Origin: Cannabis sativa
Lineage: Eukaryota > Streptophyta > Magnoliopsida > Rosales > Cannabaceae
DNA: 64,000 nucleotides
NCBI RefSeq assembly: GCF_029168945.1
Contig: NC_083605.1
Coordinates: 33,431,280 to 33,495,279 of the forward strand
Reading direction: 5' to 3'
Shown here: positions 35,801-49,651 of the stretch, piece by piece
Numbering within the stretch: the first letter of the stretch is position 1
Layout: every line of letters starts with the position of its first letter
Position numbers and translations under genes: made by a program
Notes under the pieces: generated by a model
Told to the model about the DNA's origin: nothing
Databases searched by the model: none
What the model saw: only the letters and a program-made list of their open reading frames with translations

Positions 35801-36983
35801 AGGCTTTGCTGCTATCTTCTGTTCTTCTATCTTGAGTTGTGGACAATCCTTCTTGTAGTGTCTAGGGAAACCACACTGGAAGCATGCTCACCCTTTACAC
35901 TCACCCAGACGATGCTTCTAATAGCTGGGACATTTCACGTAAGGGTATCAGGTTTCAGAACCACCCTACGATTGCCACGATGTGAGTTCCCTTAAACCCT
36001 CTTATTCTGATTTGAGCCACCATGTGCAGATAATGCCTTTCTCTTCAGATCAGCGATCGAGTTACTACCACCCCTACCATAACCAGAGGTAGGAGGAGTA
36101 GTGGCTCCACCAACAACTTGAGTCTCTCGAGACTTCTGGATGAACTCAATTGCACCCTCAGCTCGTAGTTCTTTTCCCACCATATCAGCATAGGTAGTGT
36201 TATCATCAGTTGTGATCACCAGGTCGTGTTTGATTTTGGGATTCAACCATCTAGATACTTTTCTTTCTTACTAAAATCGATTGGCACAATTTTCAAAGCC
36301 AACCTAGCCAATCTATCAAACTGGGTTGTATCCTTAATAACAATCATATTTTCTTTCTGAGTCAGATGAGTAAATTCTTTTCTCTTTGCACTAAGGACTA
36401 CCTCATTATAATACTTTGCATTAAACAACTCCTGAAAATCTTCCCAGGTAATAATAGTGACATCCCGAGTAAGAGCCACCATATCCCACCAGACCAAGGC
36501 ATCTTCCTGGAATTGGAATGTTGCACAAGCCACTCTGTCGTTGCTGATGACACCCATTAAGTTTAAAATTCCTGACAATCAGCCACTATTCAGCTTTCAG
36601 AACATCTAGACCTCCCAAAAAGACTGAAGGCGTCTGCTTGCAGAACCTTCTGTCCAGTGGTTCCATCCGGTTCACAGCAGCAACCGATTTTGCCTGCACA
36701 GTAGGGGCATGAGCCACCTGCATTTCAGGAGAAGGCATTTTAGAAGCACCCTGCATCCTCAAACATCTGATCTCTTCATCTTGTTCATTAATTCTGGCTT
36801 GCATCGCTACAAACTTGTTTCTTAATCCTGGGCAGCCTGTGTCGGGTTAACATCTCCTCGATCGCGTGCCTTGCCTCTTGGGCCTCTGCCTCGGCCACGT
36901 ATATTTGGGCAAAACTAAACTCCTTGACCGCCACGGGATCCGACCGAGTTACCTTCACTCCCCGTAATTTACCTAGCGTCCAT
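35801..36983 (-). pseudogene. Tekay-2 gag
   Basis: The start codon is at 36983-36981 (minus), aligned with the Tekay-1 start. The capsid region is in frames 36586-36804, 36243-36578 (CATFQFQEDALVWWDMV, FNAKYYNEVV) and 35992-36246 (TTDDNTTYADMVGK), interrupted by stops and shifts. The zinc knuckle at 35843-35884 reads CFQCGFPRHYKKDC, a complete CX2CX4HX4C box, although a stop lies just before it. The plus-strand frame 36366-36560 and the 36788-37003 frame are shadows. Confidence 0.86.
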
Positions 36984-37260
36984 TCTAATAGAACATCCTG
37001 CAAAACAAAGAGCTAGGCTGGTCAGATTGCGATCAAGAATAATTTACTTATTACCCCTTATTTTAGAAATAAAAACATGCGCCCATACAACTATTAAGCT
37101 ACTAACATGCTTCCTAGTAGTCTTTTCTTATCACATACAAATAAAAAAAATTATTAAAGCAATAAAGGCTTAGTGAACTGTGAGTCGAGCTCATCTTTGA
37201 TGATGATTGTACATGTCATGATGATCTTTAGAAGATAACATGGCGACTCTTACACTGAAT
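36984..37260 (-). other. Tekay-2 leader with damaged primer-binding site
   Basis: Untranslated leader between the 5' LTR and gag. The primer-binding site next to the LTR (about 37238-37258) keeps AGAGTCGCCATGTT but the TGGTATC part is altered to GTGTA. Without the site reverse transcription could not start. Confidence 0.7.
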
Positions 37261-37318
37261 TATAACGCCCTTACTAGTTTAGGCGTGTTATTGTGATTTT
37301 ATATTAACTGTGCAGTTT

Positions 37319-38893
<1,575 letters not shown>

Positions 38894-40790
38894 TTCGGTT
38901 CTAATCAACGAGTTTATTGAAAATTGTGAGTAATTAAAATTTTGCCAAAATACTATCAATAGTAAAAATAAATAACTTTTATATAATCAGGATCCCAAGT
39001 TTAAAATATTCTATACAAAAGTTGTCGCCTAGCAACTGTACAAAATACAACCTGTTGTTCCCAGTATCGTACGCTCTAGGCCTAACCGTCCTGACATGTA
39101 CAATCTTTATCCGCTCGCTCTCATGACTGCTCAGCTTTAGCTTTGCCATTACCTATACATGCAAACAGTATCTGTGAGTCGACAAATTTAGTAAGAAAAT
39201 CATAATCATAAATATAACCCGAATTATAATTAGGCGCCCATACACCCAACTGTAATCATATCCCCACACCCTAGGCAGTACTGAGTCTAGAACGTTCATA
39301 CGATAATACTATCGACCATAATATTAGTTTATACTTGGTACTCTAGTCATATTCTAGTCGTACTGATGTGATAGTATCGATTAGTACTTTGAGCCAAGCA
39401 TACATCTATCTGTATCCAATACAATTCTACGTATATTGATACCGCTATCGATGTAATCTAACAAGCTTAATAAACATGTACGCTAAATATGTAAACACAT
39501 ATGCATATCATTATACTAATCTTACCTCGTTTCTTAATTTAGGTGTACTAATCAACTTGAGTGGAAAAGCTACTCGATGACTTACAGGCTCCCAAATCAC
39601 AATATTTGTAAAATTGATGAGTGACGCGCTAAATCACTTTTTGGGAACTTAAAATAAAAAATAAAAAATTTCCCTATCGAAGAATAACATGGAAATACTC
39701 TAAGAATCCCAGAAACATGAAAAATTAGGGTGCCCATAAATGTCCCAACTGGTAGACCAATTTCTAACCAAAAAATTGGTTATGTGAGGGTCTGCGTGGG
39801 GACGAACCGTAAGACCAGTTCCTCCAAGTCCAACTAAACTGGTCGACCGGTTCAATCCCTCCTAAACAAAATAAATCGACCCCACACGTCTTTAAACTTT
39901 CCAAACCTCCTTTTACGGCACAATAAACCTAAATCAAGCAATAGAATTGAATACAACACCAACAAACCAAAATCACCATGAGAGAGAAAATTTTAAGCTC
40001 TAAAGTTCAAACTTTGCTCAAACATAACAACACTCAAATCAACTCCAAACCAGCTCAAATAACTTATAATTAACCTCAGAAATCATAACCAAACTTAAAT
40101 TACACCTACACTAACCTAATCTCGAAAATTGCATGAAACACAAGCTTTAAATCCTTAAAAACCCAAGAGAAAGAGAGAAGAGCTTGCTTACCTTAAATGG
40201 GAACTTAGAGATGCAATCAAACTTTGATAAATCACCAAGAGAGGACCTAAAAAATCTAGGTTGGCTGCTGGTTCCTCAAGGGATCAAGAGAAAGAGAGAG
40301 TAATGGAGAGAGAAAAAGCGTTTTCTTTCTAATTTTTCTATTTTTGACAAAAGAGGATAAAATCTAATGTTTATCCAACATTCAACTAAAATAATTCAAA
40401 TTACGAATATTATTATAAGTCACTAAAGGACAAAAGAAACATATGGCAAAAAGACTATTTTGCCCTTACTTAAGCCAAAAAGCATCCTTACCATCTAGCG
40501 GTATTTTGGTCAAACCTAATACCTCGAACAATCTCGACATTTATCTATATTACCCCGCTATTACTAAAATACTAAACCATAAGAAAATGTGACTCTATCG
40601 GCTAAATGTCACATTCCAATGTTGCTGGGCATAAAATATGAAAAATATAAAATTTCATATACAACATAAATATCACACCTAGAATTCAAATATATCTCCA
40701 TAAATTTATAAATCATAATTCAAAATCTAATTTCAGAATTAAGTCGTAATTATCTACTAATTCTCATACTAAAATTAAGCGCTTTTTACA

Positions 40791-41138
40791 ATTAACATGT
40801 CTAGATAAAAAAAAACATGTCTTGATACATAAGAACTAACAAACAAATAATAAACTTTTGATTTCTCTATAAAGATGAGGAGATTCATAATAATAAAAGG
40901 ATTCATTACGATTCTAAATGGGAATCAAATCATTCTTAATTATATATATTTAAAATTAATTATACATTATTATTATTAATTTCTTCTTTTTAAAATAAAA
41001 TGAAGAATTTTATTTAAAAGCCACCACCAAACACACTGACAAACATAACACTACACCAGGTCAATTAAATTTAGTTTAGTTGTTAGAGTCTATACCGTAA
41101 AAGTAAGTACTTAGTGGATAATATAGTAAAGAATATAT
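40791..41138. other. spacer between two Tekay elements
   Basis: 348 bp of AT-rich sequence with no element ends or coding sequence that I recognise. It may be the oldest sequence in this half of the window. Confidence 0.45.
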
Positions 41139-43084
41139 GTAATGACCACTTAATTTTAGTATGAGAATTAGCTAATAATTAGGGTTTAATTAAAAATTAG
41201 ACATTTAATTATAATTTATGTAATTATGGAGATATATTTGAATTCTAGGTGTGCCATTTATGTTATATGTGAAATTTCATATTTTTCATATTTTATGCTA
41301 GTAACAGTAGAACGCGACGTTTGGCCGACAAAGTCACTTTTTCTTATAGGTTAGTATTTTAGAAATAGTGAGGCAATTTAGATAGACATTGGGAATGTTA
41401 GGAATATTTGTGGTTTTAGATTTGACAAAAATGCCTTTAGGTGGCAAAGTTACTTCTTGGTGAAGCAAGGACAAAATAGTCTTTTGTCTTTTAGTGATTT
41501 AGAGGATTAATATTAAGTTATTGAATGTAATTTCTTATATTGAATTATATTAGATAAGCCAAAAATTATTTCTTTTACAAAATTAGAAAATTTGAAAAGA
41601 TTACTCTCTCTCTAAGCCCCTCTCTCTCTCTTGACCTTTTAAGAAACCCAGTAGAAACTAGGGTTTTTAACTCAAATTGCTGGGTGTTTAAGGGAGATTT
41701 CTCTAGGAATTTTAAGGATTCAACTCAGGGTAAGCTCCTACACTTTTTTCTCTTTGTTTTCTTAAGTTTTAAGTTAGGTTTGTAGCTTAATTTCTTGGTT
41801 AGGGTTGTTGTATGATCTGATTAGGTTTATTGGAGTTTTTTAATGTTTGTGATTGATGATTTTAGTAGTTCTAAGGAGAATTGGGTTCTTGTTGTGATTA
41901 GAGCTCAAACTTTTCTCTCTCATTGTGGTTTACGATTTTGAGGTTACTGTTCAGTTTTGTTGCTTGGATTATGTTCCTTATCCTCTTTTTAGGTACTTCG
42001 GAAGATTTGGTATGATTTGGGATTGAATTGAGGTGTTTGTGAAGTTTTTGGGGGTTCCTGTACTTAACCGGTCAACCGTTTCAATATGGTCCTGTGCAAC
42101 TGGTCTACTGGTTCTGCACCAGGCAGACCCCATAGTAACCGGTTTTTTGGTTGGAACCGGTTGGGGCAATTTAGGGTGTCCTAGATTTTTACATTTTTAC
42201 GATATTTAGGGTACTATCATGTTATCCATCGATAGGGAAACTTTTAGTTTTCATTTTAGGTCTCTGAAAAGTGATTTGGCATGTCACTCACCATTTGTAC
42301 GAATATTGTGACTTAGGGCTCTATAAATTGTCGAGCAGCAGTTCAACTCAGGTTGATTGGCACACCTGAATTCGAAATCAAGGTAAGATTAGTATAATGA
42401 TATGCATATATGATTACATGTTTATCGTGCATGTTTATGATCGCTTGTTAAGTTACATGAAATAGCGGTATCAGTATACATAGAGTTGTATTAGATACCG
42501 ATGAATGTATGTTTGGCATAAGTACTGATTGACTCTATCACATTCGTATGACTAGAGTACCGAGTTTAGGCTGAAATTATGGTCAATAGTATTATCCTAT
42601 AAACGTTCTACACTCAGTATCGCGTGGGACACAGGGATAGGGTTATGATTGGGTGTATAGGTACCTAATTGTAATCCGATTTTATATTTATGTTTTGATT
42701 ATGCTTTTCTTACTGATTTTGTCAACTCACAAATATTGTTTACATGTGTAGGTAAGGGCAAAGCTAAGGTTGAACAATAGTGAGTGCAAACGGATGAAGA
42801 TTGTACATGTCGAGGCTATTAGACCTGGAGCGTATGATCTTGTGGACAGTAGGTTGTATTTTGTATAGTCATTAGGCGACAACTTTTGCAACAAATATTT
42901 TTATCACAATTGATAATATTTTAAATATGAGATCCCAGCTATATAACATATATTTATTTTTGATTAAAGAGTAATTAAGCAAAGTTTTAATTAATCACAA
43001 TTTTAAACAAACCTGCTAATTAGCAGCAGATTGTATAGTTAATATATAATCACGATAATACGCCTAAACTAGTAGGGTGTTACA
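41139..43084 (+). repeat. Tekay-3 5' LTR
   Basis: LTR of 1946 bp from TGTAATGACCACTTAATT to ...GGGTGTTACA. Its start is mutated from the family's TGTAAAGACCGC. It carries the CT-rich tract (about 41604-41632) and the LTR features seen in Tekay-1. A primer-binding-site remnant follows, so it is a 5' LTR. The frame 41978-42169 (minus) is LTR sequence. Confidence 0.88.
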
Positions 43085-43292
43085 ATTCGATATCAAAGTT
43101 GCCAAGTTGTCTTCCGAAGATCGTCACAACATGTACAATCATCATCAGAGATAAGCTCGACTCACGGTTCAGTAAGCCTTTATTACTTTAGTAGTATGTT
43201 TCATTAGTATGTTATAAGAAAAGTCTGATACGAAGCATGTTAGAAGCCTCATAGTTGAATAGGCACATGTTTTAATTTCTTAAGTAAGCTAT
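43085..43292 (+). other. Tekay-3 leader stub
   Basis: About 208 bp of Tekay leader sequence, beginning with a decayed primer-binding site (CGATATCAAAGTTGCC for TGGTATCAGAGTCGCC). It matches 15850-16060 of Tekay-1 and 45213-45420 of Tekay-4. It stops at 43292, where a second full LTR begins. The remainder of Tekay-3 is absent from the window, or would resume beyond the far end of Tekay-4. Confidence 0.8.
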
Positions 43293-45212
43293 TGTAAAGA
43301 CTGCTAAACTTTAATTTGGAAATTAGCAGATAATTAAGGTTTAATTATGAAACCTACATATTAGTTATGAATTATCAGTTTACGGAGTTATATTTGAATT
43401 CAGAATGCATTTTATATGTCACCTATGGAATTTCATATTTTTGCATGTTTTGTGCTCGACAACATTGAAACGCGGTGTTTGGCTATTAGAATCATATCCT
43501 AGTATTTTTAGTATAGCGGGGAAAAATAATTAGACATGGGGAATGTTGGGAATAGCCGAGATTTTAGAATTGACAAAAAAACCCTTAAGTGATTTTTATG
43601 ATTTTTAGTGTGGGGAAGGGCACTTTGGTCTTTTTGCCTATTTTAGTTTTGTCTTTTAGTGGACTTAGATTAGGTTTTGTAAGCTGAAATTATTTTGTAT
43701 TAGATTGATATTAAGTAATAAACCTTTTATTCCTCTCATTATTTTTACAAAAATATAACAAATTGAAGAAAGACTTTCTATCTCCAAAATTCTCTCTCTT
43801 TTCGAACACCATAGAACCAGCTAGGGTTCTGGTTTTCTTCTTCAAATTCTGTATTTTCTACCAAGATTTTGGCAGTTTCAAGTTCAAGGTGAGTTTCCAG
43901 TACCTCCCTTGTTGGTTTCTTGAGTTTAAAGTTATGAATTTATGCATGATTTGTGAATTTTGCTACTGTAGTTGCTGTTGTGGTTTGTGATTGTTTTATG
44001 AAGTTAAATTATTTTTTAGATATGTTGTTTTGAGTTGTTTTTGAAGGCTGTTATTAAGTTTGAGCAAGCTTTAAGTTTTAGAACTCAAGCTTGGCTCTTT
44101 AATGGTAATTTTTGATTCTGAGATTGGTTAGTTGTTTTGTTGCTTGGAATATGTCTATGGGGTATAATATGCAGGTCTGGAAGGTTTGGTAAGGATTTGA
44201 ATTGATTTGGTTAGGTTTTGGAATTTTTGGGGTTTTTTGGTGTAAACCAGTTAACTGGTTTTACAGGAAATGTAAAACCGATTAACCGAATTCGTTGATG
44301 TGTTCCCCAAAAATTTCATGTTGTCGATTCGGCTTAGTGTAAAAGCTTTGGTTGGTTAATTTCTTGTTAGTTTAGGGTATTGCCATGTTAATTTATAGTA
44401 GGTAGGTTTTTGGTTTAAAACCTAAGTCCCCGGTCGTGATTTAGCGTGTCACTTATCCATGTTATGATCCATGTGATTTTGGGGCCTGTAATTCGAAAAC
44501 AAGGTAAGATTTGTATAATGTTATGCAAATGTAATTACATGTTTAGCATACATGTTGTTATTGCCTGTTAGAGTACATTGATAGCAGTAATAATATACGT
44601 AGAGCTGTATTGATTATTGATAAATGTATGTTGGTTGAAATACTAATCGATGCTGTCACATCAATATGGCTAGAGTATGAGTGGCATATTGAGTATAGGC
44701 TGACATTATGGTCGATAGTATTATTGTATGAACGTTCTAGACTCAGTACCGTGTGGGACACGGGGATAGGGTTATCGTTAGGTGTATGGGCGCCTTATTA
44801 TAACCCGAGATATTATTATGTTTTATGTTATGCTTTTCTTACTGAGTCTGTTGACTCACAGTTGCTATTTCCATGTGTAGGTAAGTGCAAGGCTAAGGCT
44901 GAATAGCCGTGAGAGCGAGCAGGTGGAGGTTGTATATGTTGGGGTGGTTAGGCCTGGAGCGTACGATCTTTGGGACATCAGGGCTTTTATTGTATAGTCG
45001 CTAGGCGACAAATCTTTGTAAATATATAGTTAAACTTTTGTAAATGTTTTGTAAACGAGATCCTAGAATTTATATGTATATTACTTTATGTTTTTAATTA
45101 AATGAAGAAAATTTTAATTAACCATTCTTTTTGATAATCTCGTTGATTAGCAACGAGCTGCACAATACGTTAAAAATCACGCTAACATGCCTAAATTAGT
45201 TAGGGTGTTACA
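43293..45212 (+). repeat. Tekay-4 5' LTR
   Basis: LTR of 1920 bp from TGTAAAGACTGCTAAACT to ...GGGTGTTACA. It resembles the fragment 29400-30940 more than the Tekay-1/-2 LTRs. A CT-rich tract lies near 43793-43802. Open frames at 43763-43990 and 44610-44906 are LTR sequence; the latter corresponds to similar frames in the Tekay-1 LTRs. The primer-binding site just after it is decayed (TTTTGTACCAGAGCCGCC). Confidence 0.88.
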
Positions 45213-45490
45213 ATTTTGTACCAGAGCCGCCAAGTTGTCTTCCGAAGATCGTCACAACATGTACAATCATCAGCAGAAATCACCTCGTTTCACTGTTCTG
45301 TAAGCTTTTATTGCTTTAGTTGTTTATTTTAGTAGTATGATTTAAGGAAAGCCTGTTACGAAGCATGTTAGTAGTGTGATAGTAGAATAGGGGTATGTTT
45401 TTAAATTTCCAAATAAGCGGCAATTAGTAAGTTTTACTTGATCACGATCTGACCAGACTAGCTCTTGGTTACGCAGGCTATTTTGATAGT

Positions 45491-46640
45491 GTGGACGCCA
45501 GGCGAAACACCAGGAGCCAGGGTAACTAAGTTGGATCCAGTGGTGGTCAGGGAGTTCAGATTCCCCTAAATATTCGTGGTCGAGGTAGAGGTCCTAGAGG
45601 CAGGGCACGCTGTCGGGTGATGTTAACCCACCACAGGCTGCCCAGGCTGCCCAAGATTAGGAAAATAGGTTTACAGAAATGCAAGCCAGAATTAATGAAC
45701 AAGATGAAGAGATCCGATGCCTGAGACAGCAGGGTGCTCCTCCAATCCCTACTCCAGCAGTGCAAATATCTCCTGCCCCTGCTGTGCAGGCAGGACCAGT
45801 TGTTGTAGTGAACTGAATGGAACCACTATATGAAAGGTTCTATAAGCATGCACCTCTAGTTTTTTTGGGAGGTCAAAATGTTATGAAAGCCAAACAATGG
45901 CTAACAGTGATTACCAGAATTTGAACTTTCTGGGCATCACCGACAATGATAGAGTGGCCAGTGCCACATTCTAGTTCCAAGAAGACGCTCTGGTGTGGTG
46001 GGACATGGTGTCCCTGACTCATGATGTTACTACAATGACCTGGGAAAGGTTCCAGGAACTGTTCAATGCAAAATATTGCAATGAGGCAGTCAGAAGCGCG
46101 AAAAGGAAAGAATTCACTCAGCTAACTCAGAAAGAAAATATGAGTGTTACTGAATACACAACCCAGTTTGACCACTTGGCAAGATTGGCCTTGGGAATCG
46201 TGCTAATTAATTTTAGCAAGAAAGAGAAATACGCGGATGGGTTAAATGCAAAGATAAGACATGATCTAATGATCACTACTGATGACAACACGACCTATGT
46301 TGATATGGTGGGTAAGGTACTGCGAGCTAAGGGCGCAGTAAAGTGCATCCTAGAGTCTCGAGGGGCTCCTACTCCTTCTACATCATGCTTTATTAGGGGA
46401 GGTAGTGGCTCGACCACTGACCAGAAATGAAAGGCACCTACTGCATCTAGTGGTTCAGGTCATAACAAGAGGTTTCGAGGGAACCAGGGTCGAGGCAATC
46501 ATTAGGGTCGCTCCGAAACCCGATACACTTACTCAGAGTTGTAAAAAGCATCACCTTGGAGAGTGTAGAGGGCAGCGGTGCTTCCAGTGTGGTATGCCAG
46601 GACACTATAAAAGGGATTGCCCCTAACTCAAGAAGGAAGA
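45491..46640 (+). pseudogene. Tekay-4 gag
   Basis: The position of the Tekay-1 start ATG is GTG here (45491), so the start is lost. The frame 45993-46430 carries the capsid region (WWDMVSLTHDVTTMTWERFQ, then ELFNAKYCNEAVRSAKRKEF). The frame 46405-46626 ends in a complete zinc knuckle, CFQCGMPGHYKRDC (46579-46620), in a different frame from the capsid part. The nucleocapsid region also has the QSCKKHHLGECRGQR lead-in. Shifts and stops occur before 45990. The minus-strand frame 45556-45765 is a shadow. Confidence 0.87.
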
Positions 46641-47100
46641 ATAGAAGACTGCAGCGAAACCAGCTCCAGCAAGGGTGTTTGAGTTAACTCCGACTGATGT
46701 AGAAGGTAGCCCCTCTATGGTAACAGGTTAGCTCCCGGTCAACAACTCTTACTTCTCTATGTTATTTGACTCTGGGGCCACTCACTCTTATGTGGCAGCC
46801 AAAAATTTTAGTAAATTAGGTAGACCGCACGATAATTATGAATCAGGGATTGGAACCCTACTGCCTGGCAGAGAATTAGTCATCTCCAAAAGGTTGATTA
46901 TGTCTATGTCGATTAGAATTGAGAATAGGGAGTTGAGTGCTGACTTAATAGAAATGGATTTAGCGGATTTTGATATTATACTGGGAATGAATTTCATATC
47001 CAAGTACTTAGCTAGTATTGATTTTAAGAGGAAGATGGTAATCTTCTAACCAGAAGGCGAAGAACCGTTTGTATTTGTTGTATCGATTTAGGGATCTCGG
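46641..47100 (+). pseudogene. Tekay-4 aspartic protease
   Basis: The open frame 46759-47049 contains LFDSGATHSYVAAKNFSK (catalytic Asp codon at 46768-46770) and FDIILGMNFISKYLASID. A stop at 47049 interrupts the link to RT. In intact relatives it cleaves the gag-pol polyprotein. Confidence 0.85.
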
Positions 47101-48560
47101 ATACCAATAATTTCACTACTAACAGCCTGGGAATCGCTACGAGATGGATGTCTAGGGTTTCTGGCTGTGGTATTAGATACCACACGGTCTGAGTCTATTC
47201 GGCCAGCAGACATCAAGGTGGTTCCAGAATTCTTAGATGTTTTTCCTAATGAACTTATGGGTTTGCCACTATGAAGGGAAATTGATTTTGTTATTAATTT
47301 GGCACCTGGAGCAGAACCAGTATCTAAGGCCCTTTACAGAATGGCTTTAACAGAACTTCAAGAATTGAAAATTCAACTTCTGGGGTTGCTTGACATAGGG
47401 TCTTCACGACCTAGTGTGTCACCCTGGGGAGCTCCTGTAATGTTTGTTAAAATGAAAGATTGGTCTTTGCGTATGTGAATTGACTACCAGGAATTAAATA
47501 AACTGACAATCAATAATAAGTATCCTTTACCTGGGATCTACGATCTCTTCGATCAACTTCAGGGGAAAACAGTATTTTCAAAGATTGATCTCCGATCGAG
47601 CTATCATCAGTTGAGAATCCGAGAGGAGGACATTCCAAAGACGGCTTTTCACACTAGGTATGGGCATTATGAATTTCTAGTTATATCTTTTGGACTAACC
47701 AATGCTCCCACAACTTTTATGGACCTAGTGAATAGGTTATTCAAGGATTTCCTCAATATTTGTGTTATTGTATTTATAGACGACATCCTTGTGTACTCTC
47801 AATCAGAAGAGGAGCATGAGCAACATCTTTGTATGGTTCTACAACGGCTATGAGAACACAAGTTGTATGCCAAATTCAAGAAGTGCGAGTTTTGGCTATC
47901 TCAGGTATCCTTTCTTGGGCACATTATTAGCAAAGACAGGATCAAGGTGGATCCAGGGAAGATAGAATCCATCACGGATTAGCCGAGACAAAAAATAGTT
48001 ACAAAAGTTAGAAGTTTTTTGGGTCTGGCTGGTTATTATCGTCAGTTCGTAGAAGGGTTCTCTAAAATTTCAATACCCTTAACCGAGCTTACTAAAAAGA
48101 ATCACCGTTTTGTGTTGACGAATAAGTGTGAAGCAAGTTTTCAAGAGCTGAAATAGAGATTAATCACAGCTCCAGTGTTCGCCCTACCTTTTGATAAAGA
48201 AAAGTTCGTAGTTTATTGTGATGCATCCAAACAGGGTCTGGGGTGTGTACTGATGCAAGCCGATTGGGTTATTGCCTATGCTTCTCGTCAGTTGAAGGAA
48301 TATGAACAACGATACCTGACTCATGATCTAGAACTTGCCGCGGTAGTGTTTGCTTTGAAGAGTTGGTGACATTATCTCTACAGAGAGAGGTGTGAAATTT
48401 ATACTGACCATAAGAGCCTCAAATATTTCTTTACTCAGAAAGACTTCAATATGTGACAGAGGTGTTGGTTAGAGTTGGTTAAGGATTACGACTGTGAGAT
48501 CCTTTACCATTCTGGGAAGGCTAATGTAGTGGCTGACGCCCTAACCAAGAAGGGTCCCAG
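47101..48560 (+). pseudogene. Tekay-4 reverse transcriptase and RNase H
   Basis: The RT start ([20 protein letters not shown], about 47300-47360) and [10 protein letters not shown] are readable with stops between. The frame 47611-47853 carries [38 protein letters not shown] and the catalytic [10 protein letters not shown] (about 47770-47799). The connection region follows in broken frames. The RNase H frame 48175-48369 keeps [19 protein letters not shown] and [17 protein letters not shown], both typical; it then stops, and [12 protein letters not shown] near 48520-48560 closes the domain. Confidence 0.87.
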
Positions 48561-48903
48561 GCAGGTAACTAGTTTTATTTAGATTTCACGTCGGTTAGTA
48601 GAGGACATGGTCAGATCAAGCATCGAGTTTGTTGTAGGAAAACTTCATTACTTGACGATGTAATCTAATTTGTTAGAACGAATTAAAACTACTAAGTTAA
48701 CTGATCCAGAATTAGTGAAGATCAGGAAATAAGTTTCAGCTAGTCAAGCCAGAGATTTTACAATGTCAGATAGTGGGATGCTGTTATTTAAGACAAGGGT
48801 TTGTGTTCCAAGTAGTGCAGAACTTAGAAACAAAATTCTTGAAGAGGCTCATAGCACTTCATACTCCTTGCATCCTGGCACCACCAAGATGTATCAAGAT
48901 CTT
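48561..48903 (+). pseudogene. Tekay-4 integrase N-terminus, cut by copia
   Basis: Reads into the zinc-binding part of integrase (EEAHSTSYSLHPGTTKMYQDL, about 48840-48902) and is interrupted at 48903 by the TGTAAG end of a copia LTR. The last five bases, ATCTT (48899-48903), are the expected left target duplication. The rest of integrase, the chromodomain and the 3' LTR are missing here. Confidence 0.85.
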
Positions 48904-49651
48904 TGTAAGCCCCAAGTTCTTGTCTAACCTATCTTTTTCATTTTTAGATTGATTTTATCTTGATTTAAGCTTGAATATAAAAAGAACAAAATCAAAGATT
49001 CAACACCAGAATTTTACAAGCTTCACCTGCCCTAGAAACTCATTCTAGGCGGCTAGTGCATGGGTTCCCCGAACCAGGGTAATACCTTTCACTATATTCA
49101 AAGATGTATCTTACAAAAACCAACAATACTGTAAACAATACACTCCTTTACAAAATACAGTGAATCTATACCCATACCAACCAAGACCCTTGATTGGAGA
49201 CACAAGATCCCCTTGTGTGAATGATGAGCTCTCTTCAACACTTCTTCAATCTGAAGTCCCTTCAGATCTGGTGATGGAGATGATACTGAAATCCCTTCAG
49301 TCTGAACTCAACATCTTCAAGCTTTGATCTGCAACTATGGAGTAATACCTCCAAGCTCAAAGATCACCTGCCATGGAACATAAAGAAGAAACAAGACGAA
49401 AGAAACGTAATCCCTAATCTCCCATCAAAAAGTTTGTCAACAAAATACCCAGAAATTGTATTTATACCCAGCTAAACCAAGAAACCCGAAATAGACAGCT
49501 GTTACCATCTGAACAATTAAAACCTAAAAAATCTTTGCTGACGTGGACTAACACTAACAGTACGAACTCCAAACAAAACACTACGAGACCGAGACGCAAC
49601 TAGAATGCAACTGGATATAATTTGTCACTACAAAAAATAATAGTTCTTACA
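48904..49651 (-). repeat. 3' LTR of a minus-strand copia (748 bp)
   Basis: Ends TGTAAG and CTTACA at 48904 and 49651. In minus sense the LTR starts TGTAAGAACTATTATTTT at 49651, and a polypurine tract (TGTCAAGGGGGAGAT) precedes it at about 49652-49666, so it is a 3' LTR. A TATA box (GTATAAATAC, minus) is at 49458-49467. The insertion lies within Tekay-4 integrase. No second copy of this LTR is seen. Confidence 0.87.
49458..49467 (-). promoter_or_regulatory. TATA box of copia LTR
   Basis: Minus-strand GTATAAATAC, about 190 bp downstream of the LTR start in transcript sense. Confidence 0.6.

Noticed and set aside
49628..49651. CACTACAAAAAATAATAG as the end of a CACTA-type MITE
   Set aside because: It lies at the start of the copia LTR and has no inverted partner nearby; the TGTAAG/CTTACA LTR ends explain the boundary.
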